From: Acinetobacter puyangensis
GTDB lineage: Bacteria > Pseudomonadota > Gammaproteobacteria > Pseudomonadales > Moraxellaceae
Reading direction: 5' to 3'
DNA length: 64,000 nucleotides
Assembly: GCF_900096995.1 (NCBI RefSeq)
Contig: NZ_OANT01000001.1
Coordinates: forward strand, 62,001 to 126,000
Shown in pieces: positions 38,763 through 49,146 of the stretch. The stretch's first letter is position 1; each line of letters opens with the position of its first letter. The notes below the pieces were generated by a model. It was given only the letters and a program-made list of their open reading frames with translations. It was not told the DNA's origin and searched no databases. The position numbers and the translations under genes are program-made.

Positions 38763-40016
38763 ATGGCGATGCGGGTGATTGTTTTGGGAAGTGGTGTAAT
38801 TGGTGTCACAAGTGCCTATTATCTGGCCGAGCAAGGTGCGACGGTCACTGTACTGGATCGTGAAGCCAATCCTGCACAGGAAACCAGTTTTGCCAATGCA
38901 GGACAAATCTCACCGGGCTATTCAACGCCTTGGGCTGCGCCGGGTATTCCTTTTAAAGCCATCAAATGGATGTTTCAGCAACATGCCCCACTGGCGATTA
39001 AACTTGATGGTAGTTTGTGGCAATTGCAGTTTATGGCGCAAATGCTCAAGAACTGCAATGTGCATAGCTATGCTGTGAATAAGGAACGCATGACCCGTGT
39101 CGCCGAATATAGTCGGGATTGTTTGCGGGAATTGCGTAAACGCACCAATATTCAATATGAACATCGCTCCAAAGGGACGTTGCAGGTTTTCCGTAAAGAA
39201 GCACAACTTGAAGCTGTGCAAAAAGATATTGAAGTCTTAAAAGAATGTGGCGTGGAGTATGAATTACTGCACAAACCTGATCTCGCCAAAGTTGAACCGG
39301 CATTGGCTGCCACAGAAAAATTGGTGGGTGGTCTACATCTACCGAATGATGAAACAGGCGATTGTTTTTTATTTAGTCATGCGCTGGCCAAAATTGCCGA
39401 GGACAAAGGCGTAACCTTTAAATTTAATCAAAATGTTGAAAGATTGCTGGTTGAAGGCAATGAAATCAAAGGCGTATTGGTCAATGGTGAAGTTTTGACG
39501 GCAGATTGTTATGTCCTGGCATTTGGCAGTTATTCACGTGATTTCTTAAAACCGCTGGATCTGAATCTACCCGTGTATCCGGTCAAAGGCTATTCACTGA
39601 CCATTCCGATTATTGATCCAAATTTTGCGCCGCAATCGACTGTACTGGACGAAAGCTATAAAATTGCCATTACCCGTTTTGATCAACGTATCCGTGTTGG
39701 TGGTATGGCAGAACTCAGTGGTTATAATCTGGCATTGGATCCACAACGTCGCGCTACGCTGGAAATGGTGACACAGGATTTATTTCCGGGCGGAGATTTA
39801 AAGCAGGCATCGTTCTGGACAGGTTTACGTCCGATGACACCGGATAGTACCCCGATTATTGGTGAAACCCGCTATAAAAATCTGTTCCTAAATACCGGAC
39901 ATGGTACCTTGGGCTGGACCATGGCATGCGGTTCCGGAAAATTGATCAGTGATATCGTCCTTGGACTGAAACCTGATATTAGTACCGAAGGTTTATCGAT
40001 CCAACGCTATGCCTGA
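38763..40016 (+). CDS. dadA: D-amino acid dehydrogenase small subunit
   Basis: A 417-residue FAD enzyme that oxidises D-alanine and other D-amino acids to keto acids, linked to quinones. The N-terminal dinucleotide motif [19 protein letters not shown], the [11 protein letters not shown] segment and the late [18 protein letters not shown] match DadA (E. coli 432 residues). Start options are 38763 and 38769. No alanine racemase follows, unlike in many dadAX operons. Divergent Lrp-type regulator. Confidence 0.92.
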   Translation: MAMRVIVLGSGVIGVTSAYYLAEQGATVTVLDREANPAQETSFANAGQISPGYSTPWAAPGIPFKAIKWMFQQHAPLAIKLDGSLWQLQFMAQMLKNCNVHSYAVNKERMTRVAEYSRDCLRELRKRTNIQYEHRSKGTLQVFRKEAQLEAVQKDIEVLKECGVEYELLHKPDLAKVEPALAATEKLVGGLHLPNDETGDCFLFSHALAKIAEDKGVTFKFNQNVERLLVEGNEIKGVLVNGEVLTADCYVLAFGSYSRDFLKPLDLNLPVYPVKGYSLTIPIIDPNFAPQSTVLDESYKIAITRFDQRIRVGGMAELSGYNLALDPQRRATLEMVTQDLFPGGDLKQASFWTGLRPMTPDSTPIIGETRYKNLFLNTGHGTLGWTMACGSGKLISDIVLGLKPDISTEGLSIQRYA

Positions 40017-40027
40017 GTCATGATCTG

Positions 40028-40079
40028 ATACAGGGTTTAAGCTCAATCCGATTTAAATCATATGGCTTAAATCCTGTAT
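40028..40079. terminator. Hairpin after dadA
   Basis: A 15-bp stem (ATACAGGGTTTAAGC with GCTTAAATCCTGTAT, one G-U) with a 22-nt loop lies between convergent dadA and the patatin gene. T-runs are short; probably a bidirectional stop signal. Confidence 0.5.
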
Positions 40080-40110
40080 TTCAGTGATCGCTAAGATGAT
40101 ATTGATGCGA

Positions 40111-41199
40111 TTATTTGAGCGGTTGTAAATACTGCTCGAAATCCTGTTTTTCCAGTCGTTCCAAAAAATCATCGCCCAATCGCTGGCTTTCTGCCACACA
40201 TTGATTCCAGATTTTGATGCGTTTTTGCGGATCATTCATTAACTCGACAAAATCTTTACGATCCGGCAAACGCTTTAACGGTAATGCATCCAGATATGCT
40301 CGGGACGGAGACATCAGCAAAGTTCGTGCCTGATAGTGTGGATTGGCTTTGCGCCAGAATAAGCCTTTATCAAACCAACTTGGGGTGATGCTGTCACAAA
40401 AATGTGGATATAACACAATCCCTTTGCTTGGATAAGGTAAGTCCAGATGGTAATCAATTAAACCGCCATCACGATAGCAACCCTCAGGTGCATCGGGAAT
40501 ATGACGCACACCTGCCATCACCCCTGGAATAGATCCCGATGCAATCAGCCAGCCGTGTAGATTATGGGGGGTTAAATCCTGATAAATGGTTTTAAAATCT
40601 TTTTTACCATTGAGAACAAGGTGTAAATCATCTTTGGGCTGTGCTACTACACGCTGCATAAACAGGCCACTATAACGACGTGCAATGACATTGGTGGCAA
40701 TAATTCCCGCCGCCGAAGCAATCAAGGGAAGCCGTTTGTCACTATTAAAAATATGCTGTGATTTAACCGCCAGCACGGTCAGATGATAATCCGGATGTTG
40801 AACAATCTCTTGTTCTTTGCCACCAATCAGTTGTGAGAGCATATCTTCACAGACCTGACTGACTTCAGGATATTTCATGCCTTTATAAAATTCCAAATGG
40901 GTATATAAATCGGCAAGACGTTGCGTTCCTTCCTTAACACCCCATGCCAAGATACTGGAAAAACGCCAGCTTCCAATAGATGAACCGATCACCGCACGTC
41001 GGCGTGGTGCTTGCGGTAAAAATTCTCCAAAAATAGCATGATCGAGACCTTGCAAGCCAATACCTTTGGGTCCGCCTGCTGCACCGGGAATAATATCAAC
41101 CTGTTGTGCCTGTAAACCTTCCTGTCGGATTAATTGTTGGGCCAGATGTCCTGCACGAATCGTTAAGGCGGCAGGTTTTTTATGGAGAATATAGCGCAT
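40111..41199 (-). CDS. Patatin-like phospholipase
   Basis: A 362-residue acyl hydrolase of the patatin fold. The nucleophile Ser74 lies in GSSIG (72-76), the oxyanion-hole glycines in GGPKGIG (42-48), and the catalytic Asp in RDGGLIDYH near residue 235. No signal peptide; the protein is probably cytoplasmic or peripherally membrane-bound. It could release fatty acids from phospholipids or other acyl esters. Single gene between dadA and an FAD monooxygenase; substrate unknown. Confidence 0.85.
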   Translation of the reverse strand: MRYILHKKPAALTIRAGHLAQQLIRQEGLQAQQVDIIPGAAGGPKGIGLQGLDHAIFGEFLPQAPRRRAVIGSSIGSWRFSSILAWGVKEGTQRLADLYTHLEFYKGMKYPEVSQVCEDMLSQLIGGKEQEIVQHPDYHLTVLAVKSQHIFNSDKRLPLIASAAGIIATNVIARRYSGLFMQRVVAQPKDDLHLVLNGKKDFKTIYQDLTPHNLHGWLIASGSIPGVMAGVRHIPDAPEGCYRDGGLIDYHLDLPYPSKGIVLYPHFCDSITPSWFDKGLFWRKANPHYQARTLLMSPSRAYLDALPLKRLPDRKDFVELMNDPQKRIKIWNQCVAESQRLGDDFLERLEKQDFEQYLQPLK

Positions 41200-41314
41200 G
41201 GGGAGACAAACTAAAAAATTTGTAATGCCTTATTTTAGGACGCAGAATCAAAATCGACAAGCGCTATTGTCATCTTTTGATAAAAGCTTAAACTGCTTAA
41301 ATTAAATACAAGAC

Positions 41315-41340
41315 TGTGGATAACTTATTGTTTATCCGCA
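41315..41340. repeat. Inverted DnaA-box-like pair between patatin and monooxygenase genes
   Basis: TGTGGATAA and TTATCCGCA face each other across eight bases. The first equals the DnaA-box consensus on the minus strand, the second differs by one base. It may simply be a 3' hairpin of the monooxygenase transcript. Confidence 0.35.
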
Positions 41341-41351
41341 TATCATTTTGC

Positions 41352-42605
41352 TTATTTTTTGGCAATTTCAGCATAGTCTATTTGCTGTAACAGATTGGTT
41401 TTTAAACCTGAAATGGTGATTGCCATCTCCTTGCGTAAATAGGGCACATGATACATCCAGCTAAACATTAAATTGCGTAAACCACCAGCCCACCATAATT
41501 CTGACTGATACAGGGGCGTGAGTAGGCGACTAAGTGATTGATACATAAAAATGGAAGAGCGGCGCAGCTGGTGGTAATGCTGCCATAGCAGGGACCACTC
41601 AATTTGACGATAATGTGTCGCCAGTTTTAAGGCTTGACTGAGTGCCCAAGCATCAAGCAATGCCATATTTGCACCTTGCCCTAGTTGTGGACTCATGGCA
41701 TGGGCCGCATCACCAATGACACCCATTCTGCCTTCACCATATTGCGACATTACGACATCACGATAATGTGCCGATAACCACTGCATAGGTTGGGTAGAAT
41801 CAGCAGATAGCTGCTGCAACCACTCTGCCACGATGGGCCAACGGTCCTGGATTTGGGCAAGCCAGACCGATTTGGGTTGTTGTAGAAAATGGTTTAACTG
41901 GGTAGTTGGCAAACTCCAGAACACACTGGACAGTCGTTGTGCATTGGCTTGAGGAATACTGCCGGTAGGCAAAACGCCCATCATAATATTGGCACGATCA
42001 TAAAACTGATGTAGGATTTCTCGATTCAAGCTTGGGCACTCTGGCACAATACTCCATGCCGCACCCCACGGATAGGGTCGGTCCAGTTTGACCCATTGTG
42101 ATGGACGTAGGGTACTGCGCGCACCATTGGCAATAATCACCGCATCAAACGCTGCCTCAAATGGAAGCTGTTGATGTTTACCTGTCAAGATCACTTCATT
42201 GGCTGTGTGTCGAATATTGATGACATCATGCTGCATACACCATTGCACTTGATTGCTCGGTGTCAATGCGGTTTGCAGAATATGGCAGAGCGTCGCCCGA
42301 TGGATACCAATACCGAAGTATTTGGCATTGGCCTGTGTATAGTGGCTATCAACAATCAACTGTCCCGATGGCAATTGTCCTTCCAGCCCTGTGACTTTGG
42401 CGCCGAATTTGATTGCCTGATCCAGAACACCCAAATGTTCAAATACTGCCAAACCTGAAGGTTGCAGTAATAGTCCGGCACCTATAGGATCTAGCGTTTT
42501 GGCTTTTTCAAAAATCGTGACAGCGATATCTTGCTGTGCCAGCATTCTGGCCAGTGCCAGACCTGCTGTACCCGCACCGATAATGGCAAAACGTAAGGCT
42601 TTCAT
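41352..42605 (-). CDS. FAD-dependent monooxygenase (UbiH/PHBH-like)
   Basis: A 417-residue flavoprotein hydroxylase. The ADP-binding GxGxxG is in FAIIGAGTAGLALARML (residues 7-23). The second FAD motif GDAAHAMSPQLGQGANMALLDAW is near residue 290, and a DG-like segment is present. It resembles salicylate/kynurenine and ubiquinone hydroxylases. Being just downstream of ubiB-ubiJ-ubiE suggests a quinone-related role, but the family is too broad to assign a substrate. The start is 36 bp after the ubiB stop, so co-transcription is likely. Confidence 0.82.
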   Translation of the reverse strand: MKALRFAIIGAGTAGLALARMLAQQDIAVTIFEKAKTLDPIGAGLLLQPSGLAVFEHLGVLDQAIKFGAKVTGLEGQLPSGQLIVDSHYTQANAKYFGIGIHRATLCHILQTALTPSNQVQWCMQHDVINIRHTANEVILTGKHQQLPFEAAFDAVIIANGARSTLRPSQWVKLDRPYPWGAAWSIVPECPSLNREILHQFYDRANIMMGVLPTGSIPQANAQRLSSVFWSLPTTQLNHFLQQPKSVWLAQIQDRWPIVAEWLQQLSADSTQPMQWLSAHYRDVVMSQYGEGRMGVIGDAAHAMSPQLGQGANMALLDAWALSQALKLATHYRQIEWSLLWQHYHQLRRSSIFMYQSLSRLLTPLYQSELWWAGGLRNLMFSWMYHVPYLRKEMAITISGLKTNLLQQIDYAEIAKK

Positions 42606-42641
42606 TTGTATCCATGCCTACAGATTAAATTTATCCGTAGA

Positions 42642-44270
42642 CTATTTGGATATGCGCCAAACACTAAGCAATACACTTAAAATGATCAATATGATGGAGA
42701 CAAACCACGGGCTAATGATGGCAATACTAAGAAGGATCAGCAAGAAACTGCCAAAAATCCAGTTAAGGCGTTGTTGCTGCGCAACTTGCAGACGTAAATT
42801 CTGTATTTCCCTTAACTGTCGGTCTTGCCATGTGGTTTGATTTTTTAGACCATTCAGACTATCAATCAGCATACTGGGTAAATCCTGTGCGCCAAGTAAT
42901 AGATCCGGAATCTGTTGTCCCAGTTCTTTGACATTTTTGACAGGGTTCATTTGCTGTTTAACCCATTCGGTGAGAATCGGTTTGGCCAGTTTCCAAATGT
43001 CTAAGTGCGGATAAAGATCGGTACCCAGTCCTTCAACATGCACCAGCGTTTTGAGTAAGAGCATCAATTGTGGTGGAATTTCCAGACGGAAACGACGGGC
43101 AATGTCCATAATTTGCAGTAGAATGCCGGCAAAATCCAGTTGATCCATTGGCTTTGATACCATCGGGCCAACAGTACGGCGCATTTCACGGGCCAGTGCA
43201 TCTTTGTCAGTATCGGGTGGAATCCAACCTGCCTGATGCACAATCTGAATCAGCTGCATAAAATCGCTGTTCATCACCGCCAGTAACATTCGCGCCACTG
43301 TCATCTGATCCTGCTTAGACAGTTCTCCCATAATGGCGCAGTCCAGTGCGATATAACGTGGACTCTGCGGATTAATGGTTTCGACAAAGACATTGCCTGG
43401 GTGCATATCGGCATGAAAGAAATTATCGCGAAATACCTGCGTAAAGAAAATAATCAAGCCTTTTTCGGCCAGATCGGCACGATCCATACCCAGACGATCA
43501 AAGGTTTCGGTATCCGAAATCGGTACACCGGTGATGCGCTCTGCAACCATCACATCTTTGCTGTCCATATACACTTCTGGCACATACATCATGCTAGAGC
43601 CGGTAAAATAATGCCGCATACGTCGGGTATTATCGGCCTCAATGGTCAAATCCAGCTCATTCAGAATAATCCTGCGATAATCCTGAATAATTTCTGATAA
43701 ATGTAAGGCTCGTGCGGCTTCAAGACGTTGTTCCAGTGATTGACCCAGCCATGCCAGAATTTCAAAATCCTGAATAATCTGTTCACGAATATGCGGGCGG
43801 GTGACTTTTACCACCACTTCCCGACCATCATGCAGTGCTGCGGTATGCACCTGTGCAATGGAGGCGGCCGCCAATGGTTTATCGTCAAAGCGAGCAAATA
43901 AAGTATCAATATCTGCTTTTAATGCTTCACTAATCCGAGTTTTTGCCACATCAACATCAAATGGTTTGACCCGATCCTGTAATAATGTCAATTGGCTTAA
44001 AATTTCAGGTGGAATTAAATCCCGGCGTGTTGACAGCAATTGCCCCAGTTTAATCGCTAAAGGCCCCATATCTTCTAGGGCTTCTTTGAGCTTAAGCGGA
44101 TTTCTTTTTTCCTTGGAGGACCAGGCGGCAGGATGGGCACGAATGAGTTTTAGGATCGGCCTTGCTTTATTTGGCAATTCGTTGGCAGGGACTAATATGT
44201 CCAAACGGTAATGTGCTGCGATACGCCATAATTGCAAAAGTCTGGAAAGGTGCGGAACCATAAACTTCAA
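42642..44270 (-). CDS. ubiB: Ubiquinone biosynthesis ATPase/kinase-like protein
   Basis: A 542-residue member of the ABC1/ADCK/UbiB family. Family motifs are the KxGQ region AIKLGQLLSTRRDLIPPE (about 73-90), the Ala-rich loop PLAAASIAQVHTA, and the metal/catalytic HADMHPGNVFVE. Two C-terminal hydrophobic helices (about 500-540) anchor it to the inner membrane. It supports the ring-hydroxylation complex of coenzyme Q synthesis. Operon ubiE-ubiJ-ubiB, as in enterobacteria. Confidence 0.92.
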   Translation of the reverse strand: MKFMVPHLSRLLQLWRIAAHYRLDILVPANELPNKARPILKLIRAHPAAWSSKEKRNPLKLKEALEDMGPLAIKLGQLLSTRRDLIPPEILSQLTLLQDRVKPFDVDVAKTRISEALKADIDTLFARFDDKPLAAASIAQVHTAALHDGREVVVKVTRPHIREQIIQDFEILAWLGQSLEQRLEAARALHLSEIIQDYRRIILNELDLTIEADNTRRMRHYFTGSSMMYVPEVYMDSKDVMVAERITGVPISDTETFDRLGMDRADLAEKGLIIFFTQVFRDNFFHADMHPGNVFVETINPQSPRYIALDCAIMGELSKQDQMTVARMLLAVMNSDFMQLIQIVHQAGWIPPDTDKDALAREMRRTVGPMVSKPMDQLDFAGILLQIMDIARRFRLEIPPQLMLLLKTLVHVEGLGTDLYPHLDIWKLAKPILTEWVKQQMNPVKNVKELGQQIPDLLLGAQDLPSMLIDSLNGLKNQTTWQDRQLREIQNLRLQVAQQQRLNWIFGSFLLILLSIAIISPWFVSIILIILSVLLSVWRISK

Positions 44271-44285
44271 TCCTGAAACGATGAT

Positions 44286-44957
44286 TTAAATGTTGTGTGA
44301 TGCATCAAACTGCTGTGAAATCTGTTGGATTCTGGCCTCAATACGGTCTATTTGCTGATTGAGCTGACGTGTCTGTTGTTGCAGATCAGTCATTTGCCAG
44401 CGGCTGGCAAATAAACCGGAATCTTCTTTTAAACTATCGCTAAACATAAATTCGGCACTTTTGGCCGTTTTCACCAGATGTTTTGGAAGAGATTGAAATT
44501 TGCCAATTTCATGTGCCAGTGTCGGGCCGATCCACGGGCTTAAATGTGCAGCCAGATCAGGATCGACTTGTGCCATGATTTCTTTTAGCGCAAAAAGCAG
44601 ATGATAATCGCCCTGTAAGGGAATATTCCCCAGCGCATCATCTTTGCTATTCAGCAGCTTGAATAGTTCCACCAGATTTTTAACCTGTAACGTGGCGGTC
44701 GCTTCGTGCACAGTTTGCTGCGGATCGAACGGACGTTGTTCAAAAATGCTGGGTTGCTCTGCCTGCCCAAGTGCCGTAGGTTCAAAGCGTAGTTTGTCCT
44801 GATCAAAATAGACATCGACACTTAAACGCGGTGTATCAATAACAACGCGTAAACATTGTCCTTGTAAGGCATTGAGTTTAAGACGGGTAATCGCATCGAG
44901 ATCAATGATGCGATTGATGATGGCTTCGGCAGCACCCAAGGCTAAAATTGACCACAT
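44286..44957 (-). CDS. ubiJ: Ubiquinone biosynthesis accessory factor (SCP2 domain)
   Basis: A 223-residue protein with an N-terminal SCP2 lipid-binding domain (about 15-115; QGQCLRVVIDTPRLSVDVYFDQDKLRF) and a C-terminal coiled coil (about 185-215; MTDLQQQTRQLNQQIDRIEARIQQ). UbiJ binds ubiquinone intermediates together with UbiK. Position between ubiE and ubiB is the classical order. Length matches E. coli UbiJ (201) with a slight extension. Confidence 0.88.
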   Translation of the reverse strand: MWSILALGAAEAIINRIIDLDAITRLKLNALQGQCLRVVIDTPRLSVDVYFDQDKLRFEPTALGQAEQPSIFEQRPFDPQQTVHEATATLQVKNLVELFKLLNSKDDALGNIPLQGDYHLLFALKEIMAQVDPDLAAHLSPWIGPTLAHEIGKFQSLPKHLVKTAKSAEFMFSDSLKEDSGLFASRWQMTDLQQQTRQLNQQIDRIEARIQQISQQFDASHNI

Positions 44958-44995
44958 AATCGGCCTCGATGTTAAAAAGATTGATGTAGCTAAAG

Positions 44996-45949
44996 TTAAA
45001 GTTTAAAACCACGATGCACGGCGACAATACCACCTGTCAGATTGTGGTAATCGCAGTTTTTAAAGCCTGCATTTTCCATCATGCTTTTTAATGTACGTTG
45101 ATCGGGATGCATACGAATCGACTCTGCCAGATAACGATAGCTTTCCGAATCATTGGCAATGATTTTACCCATTAATGGTAGTGCAGTGAAGGAATACAGG
45201 TCATACAGTTTTGAGAAGGGTTCAAATACCGGTTTTGAAAATTCCAGAATCAGCAAACGGCCACCCGGTTTCAACACACGGAACATGGACTGTAACGCAG
45301 CATCTTTATCGGTGACATTACGCAGGCCAAAACTGATGGTGACAAGGTCAAAGCTATTGTCGGCAAAAGGTTCTAAGGTTTCGGCATTGGCCAGTACAAA
45401 ATCGACATTGGTGCAGCCTGCATCAAGCAGACGATCACGACCAACATTGAGCATGGATTCGTTGATGTCTGATAAAATCACATGACCGGTTTCGCCAACT
45501 TCACGACTAAAAACCTTGGCCAGATCACCGGTCCCTCCGGCAATATCCAGCACTTGCTGGCCACGACGTACACCGGATAGATGAATGGCGTAGCGTTTCC
45601 ATAAACGGTGAATACCCAGTGACATCAGGTCATTCATCAAGTCGTATTTACTGGCAACAGAATGGAAAACTTCGGCAACTTTTTGCGCTTTTTCTTCGGT
45701 ATTAATGGTTTTAAAGCCAAAATGTGTGGTTTCTCCGACATTGCCGGTATTGGCACCACGCGGAAGATTATAATGGGGAATATTCTGATTTGATGCTGTA
45801 CTATTTTGCGCCAGTGTTTGTTGTTGACCCTGTGCAGTGCCTTGTGGTAATTGTTCGGTTAAAAATGGACTTGGCTTTTTCTCTGGCAAAGCAGTGCTGT
45901 TTGGGTTTGATGTCGTTTGATTTTCTATGTTTTGATTGTCGTTAGACAT
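44996..45949 (-). CDS. ubiE: Ubiquinone/menaquinone C-methyltransferase with long N-terminal extension
   Basis: The methyltransferase core begins near residue 75 ([14 protein letters not shown], as in E. coli UbiE residue 8) and has the SAM motifs [23 protein letters not shown] and [27 protein letters not shown]. Total length is 317 residues against about 251 in E. coli. The extra N-terminal 74 residues are a low-complexity tract rich in N, Q, T, S and P. AGGAG eight bases before ATG 45949 and the absence of any internal Met before the core support this start. First gene of ubiE-ubiJ-ubiB. Confidence 0.93.
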   Translation of the reverse strand: MSNDNQNIENQTTSNPNSTALPEKKPSPFLTEQLPQGTAQGQQQTLAQNSTASNQNIPHYNLPRGANTGNVGETTHFGFKTINTEEKAQKVAEVFHSVASKYDLMNDLMSLGIHRLWKRYAIHLSGVRRGQQVLDIAGGTGDLAKVFSREVGETGHVILSDINESMLNVGRDRLLDAGCTNVDFVLANAETLEPFADNSFDLVTISFGLRNVTDKDAALQSMFRVLKPGGRLLILEFSKPVFEPFSKLYDLYSFTALPLMGKIIANDSESYRYLAESIRMHPDQRTLKSMMENAGFKNCDYHNLTGGIVAVHRGFKL

Positions 45950-46110
45950 GTCGCACTCCTAAGACGAATAATTTTCTCAACTTTGGCAAAGATAACATAT
46001 TCAAGGCCAAACCACATGGCTATCTGGCAAAATTTAGTGCATTTATGCTGTGTGTTTGTATGATGTTAAGGCATTGATTAAAGCAAACACACAACACAAT
46101 CTAATCAAAT

Positions 46111-46818
46111 TTATAGCGCAAATGGTTGTGGATGACCTGCATGTACTGCCGCAATAATTTGTCTTTCTTTGCTGGTAAATATACCGACAAATTTTTGTGC
46201 AGAATCGAGTGGTTGCATGGCCTTAAAGCCTTCATCAATAAAGTCGTAAATTGGATCAACTTTATAATGATAAGCTAATTTTTTTGATAATTTAAATGCA
46301 GTTTTGACCATGCGAGAACGTACATACAGGTCAAGTTTTTCCCCGAGCAATTCTAGTAATTCCATTTGATGATAGCGCGCATTGGCCTGATCACACTCCA
46401 GATATGCCTGGCGCATGATGTCGTCATTGAGTGGATAATTCTCCGCATAATGTGCCAGAAGATGTTTGGCAATATCCTCATCCAGTTGAATCGATAATCG
46501 CGCCAGTTCAACTCCGGCATCACCGGTTTTTAAGGCCGATGCCGGAATCACTTTTTCCACAATATGCACATGATTGACCAGACGACGAATCTGGAAGGCA
46601 AGCTGATTAAAGTCTTCTGCGCCATACAAACGATTGAGAAAATAGGCGGCCATCAACTGATGTTCAGGTTGTTTAAAAAATGCGGCATGGGTGTTTTGCA
46701 TGCGCTGTTTTTGCCAAAGCTGAACATCATGTAAACGCTGGGCTAAAATAGGGTTGCGATGACTTTCAAGATTGTCATACAAATCGAGTTGCTGTTGCAG
46801 AAATTCAAATTTTGACAT
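46111..46818 (-). CDS. FFLEELY-motif-like conserved protein
   Basis: A 235-residue, mostly helical soluble protein. AAYFLNRLYGAEDFNQLAFQIRRLV (about residues 56-80) resembles the conserved FFLEELYGPxDF-type motif of a proteobacterial family of unknown function, and ELARLSIQLDEDIA follows at the expected distance. No signal peptide or membrane segment. It stands upstream of ubiE, separated by 161 bp that include a 10-bp-stem hairpin. Family assignment is tentative; biochemical role unknown. Confidence 0.6.
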   Translation of the reverse strand: MSKFEFLQQQLDLYDNLESHRNPILAQRLHDVQLWQKQRMQNTHAAFFKQPEHQLMAAYFLNRLYGAEDFNQLAFQIRRLVNHVHIVEKVIPASALKTGDAGVELARLSIQLDEDIAKHLLAHYAENYPLNDDIMRQAYLECDQANARYHQMELLELLGEKLDLYVRSRMVKTAFKLSKKLAYHYKVDPIYDFIDEGFKAMQPLDSAQKFVGIFTSKERQIIAAVHAGHPQPFAL

Positions 46819-47113
46819 GTGATTCCCAATATTGATCTCTTACCGAAAGCCCCTGATTGGTAGTCGGTAAGGTGATTTTATCATTCTCGGCTAATATACG
46901 TGAAAGGTATATGCATTGACATTGACCATTTGATTCATACACTGCTGTTGTTGTGCGAAATTTTAAAATATAGATCAGACATTGTGACAAGCAGTCCATA
47001 ATTTATAAAAATAGGCTTGCCAGATCGTCCTGAAATTGTGTAAAAAAGTATCAGTATGCTGTAATGCGAAAATAGATGTCCTATGATGTTTACTAAGTAG
47101 ACCCAATTGACCA

Positions 47114-48601
47114 ATGTATTTGAATAAATTCAAGTCATTTCCCGCTAAATTAAACCGAGCACATTTAAAAATGTCACAAAAATCACATGACGCTGTAGAA
47201 CAACAGGATGAAAATCAACTGTCTTTTGATCTGATTGAAGCACAATATCAGCTCAAGGCAGGTCGGGGCAGCACGCAGGGTAAAAGCGTATTGGTTCTGG
47301 TTAGCGGCATTGAGTTGGCGGGAAAAGGTGAGGCTGTGCAGCAATTAAGGGAATGGGTCGATCCCCGCTATCTCATTGTGAAGGCCGATGTGCCACATCC
47401 ACTGACTCGGGAACAGCCGTTCTGGCAGCCGTATGCCGGTTTTGTGCCTGCTCAGGGGCAACTGACCTTGTTGTTCGGGAATTGGTACAGTGATTTACTG
47501 GCTACTGCAATGCACGTGTCCGAACCGATTAGCGTGGAACAATTTAAACATTATGTCGAAGACATGCGGGCATTTGAACAGGATTTGCAGGCCAATCATG
47601 TCCATGTCGTTAAAGTCTGGTTTGATTTGTCGTGGAAGGTCTTACAAAAACGTCTGGATAAGCTCGATCCTACGGTGCAGAAATGGCAGCAACTACATGG
47701 GCTGGATTGGCGTAGCCGCAAACAATACGATACCTTACAGCGCATACGGCAATACATCACGGACGACTGGATTGTGATTGATGGTGAACATGAAACTGCA
47801 CGCGACCAGAATTTTGCCCGTCATATTTTAACTGCGTTAAAACAGCCATTATCCGAAATTACACCCAAGCCGATTACCGGACGCTGGAAAAAATCTAAAA
47901 TTCCCCATCAATTGCTGAGTTTTGAACAAGACGGCTTAGCACAAGCAGAATATAAGGCAGAACTGAAAGATTTAAGCAAACAAGTGGCACAGGCACTACG
48001 TAAAGAGCGTAGAAATGTGGTGATCTTATTTGAAGGTATGGATGCTGCCGGTAAAGGTGGGGCAATTAAACGGATTATCAAAAGACTTGATCCTCGCGAA
48101 TATGACATCTATACCATTGCTGCGCCAGAAAAATATGAATTACGCCGTCCTTATTTATGGCGCTTCTGGACAAAATTACCAAAAAACGGTGGTATCGCCA
48201 TCTTTGACCGTTCATGGTATGGACGAGTGCTGGTAGAACGACTGGAAGGCTTTGCCAAACCTTATGAATGGAAACGAGCCTATGCGGAAATTAATCGTTT
48301 TGAGCAGGACTTGATCGAAAATAATACGGTGGTGATCAAGTTCTGGCTTGCAATTGATAAAGATGAACAGGCACAGCGCTTTAAGGCAAGGGAAAATACC
48401 CCACATAAACGTTTTAAGATTACCGATGACGACTGGCGTAACCGGGGAAAATGGGATTTATATCTTCAGGCAGCTGCGGATATGTTTGAGCATAGCAGCA
48501 CCGAATCGGCACCATGGCATATCGTGGCAAGCAATGATAAGCATACTGCGCGGATTGCTGTATTAAAGCATATTATAGCGCAGCTTAAAGCGACGCCATA
48601 A
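47114..48601 (+). CDS. pap: Polyphosphate:AMP phosphotransferase (two-domain PPK2)
   Basis: A 495-residue class II PPK2 that transfers phosphate from polyphosphate to AMP, making ADP in the cytoplasm. The N-terminal domain has a degenerate P-loop (SGIELAGKGEA, about 64-74). The C-terminal domain has the functional Walker A EGMDAAGKGGAIKR (about 306-319), a Walker B region FDRSWYGRVLVERLEG, and the lid RFKARENTPHKRFKITDDDWRNRGKW. This domain order is known from Acinetobacter johnsonii Pap. The downstream gene is convergent. Confidence 0.92.
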   Translation: MYLNKFKSFPAKLNRAHLKMSQKSHDAVEQQDENQLSFDLIEAQYQLKAGRGSTQGKSVLVLVSGIELAGKGEAVQQLREWVDPRYLIVKADVPHPLTREQPFWQPYAGFVPAQGQLTLLFGNWYSDLLATAMHVSEPISVEQFKHYVEDMRAFEQDLQANHVHVVKVWFDLSWKVLQKRLDKLDPTVQKWQQLHGLDWRSRKQYDTLQRIRQYITDDWIVIDGEHETARDQNFARHILTALKQPLSEITPKPITGRWKKSKIPHQLLSFEQDGLAQAEYKAELKDLSKQVAQALRKERRNVVILFEGMDAAGKGGAIKRIIKRLDPREYDIYTIAAPEKYELRRPYLWRFWTKLPKNGGIAIFDRSWYGRVLVERLEGFAKPYEWKRAYAEINRFEQDLIENNTVVIKFWLAIDKDEQAQRFKARENTPHKRFKITDDDWRNRGKWDLYLQAAADMFEHSSTESAPWHIVASNDKHTARIAVLKHIIAQLKATP

Positions 48602-48636
48602 TATTTATCTATCCAGCAAATTGCTTCACGGAAAAA

Positions 48637-49146
48637 TCAGGCGTTTACCACCTGATTATTTTGCTGTGCCAATAAACGCTTAGCAGTTTCATAGCAATCC
48701 TCGACATGGGTTTCGGCAATTTTTTTCATGATGATATAGCCCAGTGTTCCGGCCACGAGAGAACCGCCCAGTGGAATGAATTTGGTCACTTGTTTGGTGA
48801 CAAATTTTCCAATAAGACCATTGATGGATTGTTTCACTGCGGTACGTGCGACCACAAAACTTGATAATTCAAAGCCGCGTTTGCGTAGTTCATTCCAATG
48901 CACTTTTTTGGTGGCTGGATCATAGACACTCATTTGCTCAGGGGTAAGACCAAACTTTGCATTAATCTCTGGCAATAGCGTGGTCAGTACACCCAAGTCC
49001 ACCACCAGATCAAAAAAAGGTACAGGTACGACGGCTGCGCCTGCCGAAATAAAAGCCCGTTTCTTAATGAGTTCCAGACTGTCCAGACGAGCTTGTTCCA
49101 GATTAATATGGGGATCGATCCGATTTGGCACTTGTTTTAATTTCAT
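48637..49146 (-). CDS. Conserved membrane-associated protein of unknown function (EcsC/DUF697-like)
   Basis: 169 residues. Two amphipathic or hydrophobic, glycine-rich stretches are visible: FISAGAAVVPVPFFDLVVDLGVL (about 33-55) and IPLGGSLVAGTLGYIIMKKIAE (about 121-145). They resemble the paired helices of EcsC/DUF697-type proteins, but no catalytic motif is present. It is convergent with pap and divergent from recC. Function not assigned. Confidence 0.55.
   Translation of the reverse strand: MKLKQVPNRIDPHINLEQARLDSLELIKKRAFISAGAAVVPVPFFDLVVDLGVLTTLLPEINAKFGLTPEQMSVYDPATKKVHWNELRKRGFELSSFVVARTAVKQSINGLIGKFVTKQVTKFIPLGGSLVAGTLGYIIMKKIAETHVEDCYETAKRLLAQQNNQVVNA

Noticed and set aside
46805..46999. 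64-residue minus-strand open frame upstream of the FFLEELY-like gene
   Set aside because: It overlaps the start of that gene, lacks a recognisable family, and looks like chance.
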